Assembly: GCF_030272615.1 (NCBI RefSeq)
Contig: NC_081406.1
Span: 237,377,922 to 237,441,921, forward strand
Source: Cryptomeria japonica
Lineage: Eukaryota; Streptophyta; Pinopsida; Cupressales; Cupressaceae
Direction: 5' to 3'
Length of the DNA: 64,000 nucleotides
Shown: positions 56,759-64,000 of the stretch, one piece after another
Numbering within the stretch: the first letter of the stretch is position 1
How the letters are laid out: each line of letters opens with the position of its first letter
Made by a program: the position numbers and the translations under genes
The notes under the pieces: generated by a model
Databases searched by the model: none
What the model was told of the DNA's origin: nothing
What the model saw: the letters and a program-made list of their open reading frames with translations, nothing else

Positions 56759-58943
56759 AACATTAGATTTGTCATATATTTCTTGATAAAATTGTTGAGT
56801 ATAGAGATATTCTTTAGTAATAACATTCACCATACATACTAGATCAATGAGCACTCCTTGCGAGAGATTTTACTTTAATCTTTGCATTAATGTATAATGG
56901 TCCATTCGGTGCTTCAATAGTCTCCCTATGATATAAGATAATGCATGATTTAGGTTTAGGTTTGGGTTGTTCTATAAGGTTCACAACATTGTTATATGCT
57001 ATGCCTGTGTCATTAGCAATAATTGTGAGTGGCTTGGATTCAATGACATTAGTAGAATGAGAAGGAAAAAGACTAATAAACATTTTAAAATTATTATTTG
57101 CAGGTGCCATAGATTTGTTTCCCTTATAATTCACACCCTTCATGAATATTATATTGGAATAAATAAGGTCTTAGATCTTATTCTTGAATTTGTAACACTT
57201 TTTCAGTATCATGGACAACTTAATGATGGTATTGGCAAAAGGCTTTATGATCAAAAGAAACTGGTAAAGGATTAGAGGTATCTATAGGTTTAATAGGAGG
57301 AAGTTGTAACACATTAATTCATAAATCTAAGCATTATACTATGCAAAAATTCAAAAAGTGGAGTTCATTCTCTTCTAAAGATTGATGATAAAGGAGCCAC
57401 ACTTAATATTGTAGCTACCACTTACATATTAATATGATTGGAAGAGTTATCATTGACCTTTATGAAGCCTTTTTTTTTTTTTAATTTTGTAACTTTTCAA
57501 ATGATTGTTGAGTGCTCTCATTCTTATCATTTGGATCCATTGAAGAAGCGGATTCAAACTACTTCACTTGAAGTTGGTAGTTATGGAGCACTGTAGACAA
57601 TTGTGTGATAGATGAAAATTCAAAAAATAGAAGCTTATATCTAATATACATTCACAAATTAGTAATGTAACTTATTTGAACATCACCATTAGGAACACAA
57701 TAAGCAATTTGTGAATGAAAATGTTTATATCTACCAATGAAATCGGTCACTTTTTCTTTAAATCCTTTCTTATAATGAGTTAAATTAGTCAAATTAATTT
57801 TAGGACCAATGTAATTTTGAAATTGATGAATGAATGCATTAGCCAGTTGTTGAGAATAAGTGATAGAATAAGAAGGCAAAGATCAATACAATTTCAAAAC
57901 TTTATCTCTAAAAATGTGAGCAACAATTTTTTTCACGAGTCTATGATCATGAGAGAAATCACTACACAAGGTTTGGAATGTTTTCACATGAGTCAATGTG
58001 TCACCTTTTCCATTATATAACTCCAATTTGGTAATTTCCACATTTTTAGGAGGAACCAATTGAACTACATCATCAGATAGTAGGTTAGATACATCATATG
58101 TGGGGACATTGTCTTAGATTGGGTTAAAGAAACTAATTTTTGTTGTAAGGATGATATACTTTGAGTCAAGTTATTTATAGTGGCCTCAATGGATGGGTTT
58201 GAGTTTGACATTTTGGATTGAGATGGAGGCATAACATTGCGATAGGTAGGTGGAGGTTGAGATTAAAGAGGTGGAACATCATGGTATGTTGGTAAAGGAG
58301 ATGGTTTGGAAGAAAATGGAAGGCTAATTGAAGGAGGTATGTAGGAATATTGAGTAATAGGATTACCAACATCATTAACATGTGTAGGATTAGCATTTTG
58401 TTTAGATGTAGTAATAATATAAGATGTATATGTAGACACATTAGGCAAGGATGTAGGCATAAGAATAGAATTATCAACTTAATTTGTAGGATTAGAGTAA
58501 CCAAGAGCTTCAACATAATATTTTATTGGCATAACATTGGTATCAGTAATTTAAGAAATGCCACACAACACTTCCACACTAATTTCATCACTTTGAACCA
58601 TTCTCCTCAAGCCCTCAGTCAAGGGGTTTGCCTCATTATTCAAGTGTTCTTGATCCATCCATTGCTGAAGCTTATCCAACCCATGGTCAAGCTTTCGCAA
58701 TTGATCAATAGTAACTCTAGTGAATGAGTCATCCTCATCATGAGAAGTGAGAGGGGAATTGTTCTCCATAATGTTAGGTATATCTTGTGTAGAGATTGGG
58801 GATTCACCCAAGTTCCCATGGAATAGGTTATTCAACACAGACTCACACCCCTTAGAATTTAAACTTTGAGAATCTATAAGTCTATAGCTTCTTCTCATTG
58901 AGATGTTGGATGAAGGTGAAAGGGTAATAAAACTCATGCACAA
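56759..58943 (-). pseudogene. Element E gag and first half of degenerate protease
   Basis: ATG at 58943 (MCMSFITLSPSSNISMRRS), parallel to D's gag start. 58943-58551 is open and similar to D (LDHGLDKLQQWMDQEHLNNE, then EGLRRMVQSD). The Pro/Ser linker follows (58460-58260). The core is PSYSITYSQQLANAFIHQFQ, then KEKVTDFIGRYKHFHSQIAY (about 57880-57690). Then come MKGVNYKGNKSMAPAN and EAPNGPLYINAKIKV (57143-56880), and LIDLVCMVNVITKEYL at about 56845-56790, where D has LIDPSCMVNVI. The catalytic D(T/S)G is absent here too. Several frameshifts. G is inserted after SNVMI. Confidence 0.85.
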
Positions 58944-59245
58944 ATAAGGAAAAAATGCATGGATAGATTAAACAATGCAATTTTATAAATGATTGATTAA
59001 CCTATTAATTAAGTAAATAAATACTTATAATTCTGAAAATTAAAATGCCGTGTAAATTAGATTTGAGCAAACAAATCATAAACTATGAAACCCATAATTC
59101 AAATATTTTAAAAAATATCTAAGGTTTTTGTGAATTGAACCTTTAAATATGTATAATTGTAAACATGAATTGATTAAATGCATACAAATTAGATCTAAAA
59201 ATGAAAATAGAAAGTAAAGGAAGAACTATGTTGGGTGCACCAAAA

Positions 59246-60446
59246 TGTAATTGTGAAAAATAGGGGGTTCCACAAATTAAGCTATATAAACAAGGAAATC
59301 CACTTATTTTCAAATCTATCATTACATTGAGGGGTGAAATGAATTTTACTGATCCAATATCCTCTTAAAGTATGTAATGGCTTAAATGTAGATCAAATTC
59401 ACCTCCCCTTTTAAAAATTGAGATTGAATGTGTATTATTGAATTTAAATGCTAGATCTAGGGAAAATGATAGAAAATTAACTTAAAATAGCATTAACAGT
59501 AAGTTTCAAAGGAAGTATGTAGATACAGAGCTAAATATGAGAATACGGAACAAAGAGGTACTTGTGTTAGAAAATTCGGCCTGGAAGTACAAGACCAAAA
59601 CACTTGGGAAAACTTGATCCCCCAACTATTAGATGAGGACAAAGAGGAAACTTTTAGAATTATAATGTTGTTCAAAATATTTTCCTAGAAGTTTGTTAGA
59701 AATTTGTTAGACCAAGATGCTTGGGGGGACCTGGTCCTTCACTTTTTTCTCTTGCAAGAACTAGATTTGACTGTCGTCGTATTCTTAGTTGGAATATTTG
59801 TTCGTAGATTCTAGAGTTGTTGCTTGCATACAAAAAATAAGGGAAATGATTTTGTTTATAGGTGTTCGCCTAGATCGAACCCTGGGTTTGGAATTAACTC
59901 TTGAAATGAAATTTAAATTGAACCTGTATTAGAATTGATTGAATTAGAAAGCTTGTCTTTTGAGAGTAGGACTAGATTTCAATTTAAATGCTTGAATTGG
60001 AACTTGATACCTCGATGAATCTTTCTTGGAAATCTTCATGAAAAGGTTAATGATGTCATATAGATTGCCTTCATAATGTCTTTATCATGGATCTTCCATC
60101 ATGAATGCTTGAAATATTAACTTAATCTCTCCTTCACTGCCTTGATGATGCTTGATTGCTTTCTCAATTGTATTTTCTTGATAGGAATTAAATTTTAACT
60201 TGAGAGATATCAAAATGAGGGGGTAAGGCATGATTTTATACCTAACTGCATGAAACGTGTTTGGAATTTCAAAGAAAGTTGATACGAAGAAATTTTTCCC
60301 ACCTACAAAATATGACTATTGTGAGGTCCAAATTTGGACCCCTTTTGGGAGGACCAAGATGCCTAGGGAATCTTGGTCTTTCCAATTAGGATTGAAATTT
60401 GGATAGAAGCCCAGAAAGGTGCCTAAGATGCTGATTTGGGTTTGTG
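59246..60446 (-). repeat. 5' LTR of element E (outer end lost)
   Basis: Adjacent on the minus strand to the PBS-like TTTTGGTGCACCCAAC (59245-59230). It aligns with the 3' LTR (30376-31529) from 59246 to 60446. The final 96 bp of the 3' LTR, carrying the LTR start TGTAGCATC, have no counterpart here. It carries about 150 bp (60120-60290) that the 3' LTR lacks. Confidence 0.8.
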
Positions 60447-60474
60447 TAGGAAAAATCTATGGGAAATTTGAGTT

Positions 60475-60720
60475 ATGTTGTTATTGATGTCAAACCTGTT
60501 GGTCCAAATGTGTTCTAGTCTAGATGTGGATATAGTCTTGTATAACCTATTGGTCTTGATGTGATCTAGTCCAAATATAGTCTTGTGTTGATAAAACTAT
60601 AGTTGGTGACAAGTGAGTTGTCTTGTATTGTGTAGACTATTGTTGTCTTGTGCTATGCAAACTACTGGTGGTTTGTGTTGGGCAAACTATTGTTGGTGAT
60701 AAGTGAGTTGTTATTATGTT
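60475..60720 (+). repeat. Degenerate repeat (GTCTTGT / GGTGATAAGTGAGTTGT)
   Basis: Phrases such as 'gtggatatagtcttgt', 'tccaaatatagtcttgt', 'gttggtgacaagtgagttgt' and 'gttggtgataagtgagttgt' recur with variation. It begins where the E LTR similarity stops. Confidence 0.6.
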
Positions 60721-61008
60721 GTCATGCAAGTATATGAAGGTTTCTCTATTTGTACTATTGATTAAGAGTGTTAAAAATTGGTTTTTTGTTTTTGATTAAG
60801 GATAAAATAGGTTTTGAGGGGACCCCAAACCCCTTACAACAAGTTATAAAGGGGCCCAAAGCCCTTGAATTTTGCCTAGATCTAGAACCCACAAAATAAC
60901 ACAACAACAAGAATTAGCAAAGACTACCAGTATCCCACCCTGAACCTAACAAAAAAATCAATGAAGAACCAGCTGAACAAAGGATGACAAATCCATCCTC
61001 CAACAAAC

Positions 61009-61635
61009 TCAAACAAAATACAAGGGTTTTATCAAGATTCCCTCAATCTTTATCAGATACCGAGAGTTTTTCCAGGCACCCATAACCTGAACATTGTGTT
61101 TGATCATTGATCCCACAACCATACCCTCCAAAGTCTTAAAAGGAAGCATAAATGCATAATCTAGAATCAAAGGGTTTTGAAAGGCTCCCCAAACCTTCTT
61201 GGGTTTTGACTTGACTCCCAAAACTAACAAGTCAAACTTAGCAGATACAATCTCGCTGAAAGTTAGCACGCATCCAACATAACTCCTTACCACCTCAATA
61301 TGAAGGAGACCCACCTCAATAAGAACTGAAGGGAAACATATCTCCATTCGAAGCAACCAAATACTGTTCAACCCCACCAAGAAGCACCTCCCATATTCTT
61401 TAGAAAAAACCATCTTCACCTCAATAGAAGATAGCTCCACCTTAATAGGACTAACCAAAGAAGACCAAAGATGCTGATACAAAAAAATTGACCAGCCCAG
61501 CCAAGAAATCTCCACCACAATGCAAGAGACCAAAGCCAAGACAACGTAGAGGGAAAAAGAAGCCCCCTTCAAAGAAAACCACCTCCTAAGAACAACTGGA
61601 TCCTCCATATCCACCTCAATAGGAGACAACTTCAT
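61009..61635 (-). CDS. Open frame of 208 codons, unknown
   Basis: A single uninterrupted minus-strand frame from ATG 61635 to the stop at 61009, in a region where other frames are badly broken. I do not recognise it. The translation contains four IEV-type repeats (KLSPIEVDME, KVELSSIEVKMVF, VLIEVGLLHIEVV), hydrophobic stretches (SLYVVLALVSCIVVEI) and KPKKVWGAFQNPL. The repeats correspond to plus-strand 'cacctcaat' words, so the open frame may be a by-product of a repeated DNA word. The A-rich sequence upstream gives no promoter. Confidence 0.3.
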   Translation of the reverse strand: MKLSPIEVDMEDPVVLRRWFSLKGASFSLYVVLALVSCIVVEISWLGWSIFLYQHLWSSLVSPIKVELSSIEVKMVFSKEYGRCFLVGLNSIWLLRMEICFPSVLIEVGLLHIEVVRSYVGCVLTFSEIVSAKFDLLVLGVKSKPKKVWGAFQNPLILDYAFMLPFKTLEGMVVGSMIKHNVQVMGAWKNSRYLIKIEGILIKPLYFV

Positions 61636-61639
61636 TTAT

Positions 61640-62355
61640 GAAGAAAGAGCATGAGAGAACCAAAGAAGCCTTGAGGAATACATAAACCAAAACAACCTAA
61701 CAAACTCCACATCAAGAGGGAAATTGATTTTTTTGTTGAGTTTGATTGGTGCCTCAATTAAATTTTATTGTGGAAGATGATCAAAGATGTATTATATCAA
61801 TACGTGATGCTTGGTTTTGTTGTTGTATTTGATTGGTATCTTAGTTGAGGTTGTGCTATCAATGACGTTATAGTAAGTTATATAAAGCTAGTGATAAATG
61901 TTCAGTGGTATATTTGGTTTGGTATTAAGTGTTCATATATTGTCACATTTTTTAGTGAAGGTGTTATACCTATATGAGGAGTTTTATGAAGATTGGTGTA
62001 GCATAAGTTTTTATATGGTGTAGAAAAAATTGTCTCTATGTAGAAAAGTGTATTCAGTGTCCTAGTGGAAGAATGTTTTGATTCAGATTGTGAAGAGTAT
62101 GGGGTACAAACTTGGATATAATGTTAATATTCTATGCTCAAAATTTGAAATGTCTTACACCATTGGAAAGGTCTCGAAGAGACCTAATTTTAGTCCCTTA
62201 ACACAATTGCCTTTGGCTTATTGAATTATCAGACCGACGACACTTTCGACCCCAGATTTCACTCCAAAGACCTCTGAAAATGTGATTTACTAAAATGTAG
62301 AAATACTTAAAAAAATAGATTTTTAGTATTTTTAAATTTTATCACGTTCGTCTTG
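61640..62355. other. No recognisable feature
   Basis: AT-rich sequence. It may include remnants of an LTR of the gypsy element to the right, but no ends are seen. Confidence 0.4.
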
Positions 62356-62359
62356 TTTT

Positions 62360-63984
62360 GGATCATCTTCAAAAGCCTTTGGATCATTCCTGCCCCCTTG
62401 AAAGGAAATGGGCCCCTTTGCAGTAGTCTATTGTAATAGATGAGGGAAGCGTATGGTAATCTGTTCACTGGTAAACCACTTGCCTTTATGTGGATGCTTT
62501 CCTACTTGGAAAACATGATACAAAGGAACCTGTGTGCAATGAAGAGTTTTCATAACAACATCAATAATCTATTCACTGTCTAATGGAGTAGTGGTCTCCA
62601 GGTTCAAATCGCCAGCTTGAATTGTATTGAAAAAACATCCAAAGTGCCCAACAAAGGTGTAAAATATGGATGAAGCAACTCCACATTAAAAATAGGGTGA
62701 ATGCCTAAAAATGGTGGAATATTCAATTCAAAAGCAATCTCCCTAATATGCTTGGGGATATTGTATGGGCCATATCACAGAGGGTGAAGTTTCTTATATG
62801 GCCCTTGAAGTATTTCTTTTTGAAATGAAGTGAGACTTTGTCACCCACTTGAAAATGATGTGGTGTGCAATCCTCATCATGACACTCTGTATCTTTTATT
62901 TGCTTACTATACTATCGCATGGACCTGTTGCTCCAAATGATGAATTTTGTCAATAAATTTGGAATCCATGTCTACCTCCTCTACATATGATGATGGCTCA
63001 TGTTCCATGGCTAAAAGAGATACATCTATTGGAGCCATAGGCTAGTATCCCAAACACACCTCAAAGGGACTATTTCTAGTAGTACCATGAATGACACAAT
63101 TGTAACTATGTTGCACATATGGAAGACTCTCATCCCAAGTGAGAGAATAATAAGAGTGATACATACAAATGATGTAGATAATCATGGGATTAAGTACTTA
63201 TATTTTTTCATCTGTTGGTGGATGAAAGGATATGGATTGTGTGAGTTTTGTATCCATCATTGCCCAAAATGGTGACAAAAAATTTCCAACAAATCTACTA
63301 TCTCTATCTGAAATGGTACTCTATGGTAATCCAAAATAGACTCAGACATGGGTGAAGGATAACTTGGTGGTGCATAAATCAGACATGAAATCTATCCGCC
63401 ATCTTCAAAAACCTATCCGCCACTACATACACATAGTCATGACCACATTTGGCAGTGGGTAAACTTGACATGAAATCCATGGAGATAGACTGACAAGGTC
63501 TATCAGGAGTAGGAAGAGGCATATACAATCCTTTTTTTTGATATGAAGGCTTTAGAATTTCACATGCTACATATCACTAAATATAAGAAAAAACATCATG
63601 TTGCATATTGGGCCAAAAGAAATACCTTTGAAGCACAACAAGAGTTTTGCTAATGCCAAAATATCTCGTAGTGTGACTATAATGTTCCTCCCATACTATC
63701 TTCTCCCTCTCTTTTGTAGGGACACATATATGACCCATATAGGAAAGGATGCCATTTTGCAGGTAGAAGTTCGGAACTTTCTTACCTTGTGTTAACTAAG
63801 TATATACTTTAGAAAAATCATCATCCATGACATACATACTAGGCCAAGTTGTTGTCTCATGTCCACAAGAGTCCAACACTATGAGTAGTGATGTGATTGG
63901 GGATCTACTTGGTGCTACCCTTTTTGTAATTAATATTAATTTAAATTTGTTGCAAGTATGCTGACCATCTTTGATGTCTACCAT
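62360..63984 (-). pseudogene. gypsy integrase pseudogene, 3' part of pol
   Basis: On the minus strand the zinc finger end reads LQRYFFWPNMQHDVFSYI (about 63640-63585). The integrase core follows: LYMPLPTPDRPCQSISMDFM (first catalytic D, about 63520-63465), then YVYVVADRFLKMA, the conserved region after the first D. The second Asp block (LSLFWITIEYHF) and the Glu region are worn. The tail includes VPLYHVFQVGKHPHKGKWF (about 62530-62470). Many stops and frameshifts. The element continues past the right window edge upstream. It is a different copy from chromovirus A. Confidence 0.75.
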
Positions 63985-64000
63985 TTTGCAACTTCTCTCA

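Larger units (their letters stand above)
30376..60446 (-). mobile_element. Element E: gag-only gypsy-type LTR element, split by D, F and G
   Basis: Minus strand, from high to low coordinates: 5' LTR (60446-59246, outer end missing), PBS, gag (58943-56759), insertion G, protease and C-terminal region (50733-49672), non-coding 3' region, insertion F, 107 bp (39519-39413), insertion D, 58 bp with PPT (31587-31530), and the 3' LTR (31529-30376). The 107-bp piece matches D's own 3' region ('gggggcttg.tgt.tcttgcctc', 'tttttcaatg'), which shows that the pieces belong together. Own sequence without the insertions is about 7 kb. No RT or integrase is found in any piece. It is the same family as D but clearly older. 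Confidence 0.85.

Noticed and set aside
61009..61635. Calling this frame a host membrane protein because of its hydrophobic stretches
   Set aside because: No homology recognised, no promoter, and its repeats mirror a short DNA word; listed only as an unknown open frame.

Overview
This window is a stretch of intergenic DNA from a large-genome seed plant. It is A+T-rich and almost entirely made of nested, decayed transposable elements. I see no host protein gene I would defend, no tRNA or rRNA gene and no CRISPR array. The mix points to a land plant and probably a gymnosperm: Ty1-copia and Ty3-gypsy LTR elements with tRNA-Met-type primer sites, a chromodomain gypsy element, plant DUF4283-type and RNase H pieces of LINEs, and long solo LTRs of 1.1-1.8 kb. 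The lineage is an inference.

Layout. 1-3.3 kb: 3' part of a decayed copia element, split by a solo LTR whose target duplication can still be read. 3.3-4.2 kb: LTR-like AT-rich block and a LINE-type RNase H remnant. 4.2-6.45 kb: an unrecognised charged/coiled-coil pseudogene on the minus strand, split by another solo LTR. 6.7-10.6 kb: minus-strand chromovirus (gypsy) with RT, RNase H, integrase and chromodomain, followed by an older gypsy RT fragment to 11.6 kb. 12.35-13.4 kb: LINE ORF1-like pseudogene. 15.1-15.9 kb: a cluster of a short GGCGA motif. 17-30.2 kb: a plus-strand gypsy gag-protease remnant split by a 10.1-kb insertion (18109-28256). That insertion looks like a DNA transposon of a kind I do not recognise: inverted 11-bp ends, TA on both sides, subterminal GATATC palindromes, very large satellite arrays, and two convergent intron-containing pseudogenes.

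30.4-60.4 kb is one minus-strand LTR element (called E here) cut into pieces by three later insertions, each with a perfect 5-bp target duplication: D (31593-39407, agtag), F (39525-48763, agaat) and G (50739-56753, atcat). D and E belong to the same gag-bearing family (gypsy, TAT/Ogre-like zinc knuckle); neither shows reverse transcriptase, and both have lost the protease catalytic triad. F has copia-type LTRs and a tRNA-Met-type primer site but carries no pol: it has a truncated coiled-coil/zinc-knuckle gag and a second reading frame of about 1,000 codons of unknown function. G is a copia element whose RT core was removed by a deletion that kept the reading frame. So the three youngest insertions all look non-autonomous and would need enzymes from elsewhere. 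60.5-64 kb: a degenerate repeat, an open 208-codon frame of unknown function, and a decayed gypsy integrase.

Age order by nesting and decay: the pol remnants near 0.2-3, 10.7-11.6, 28-30 and 62-64 kb are oldest; E is intermediate; D, F and G are younger. D's two LTRs have equal length (1232 bp) and differ at about 40 positions by my eye count.
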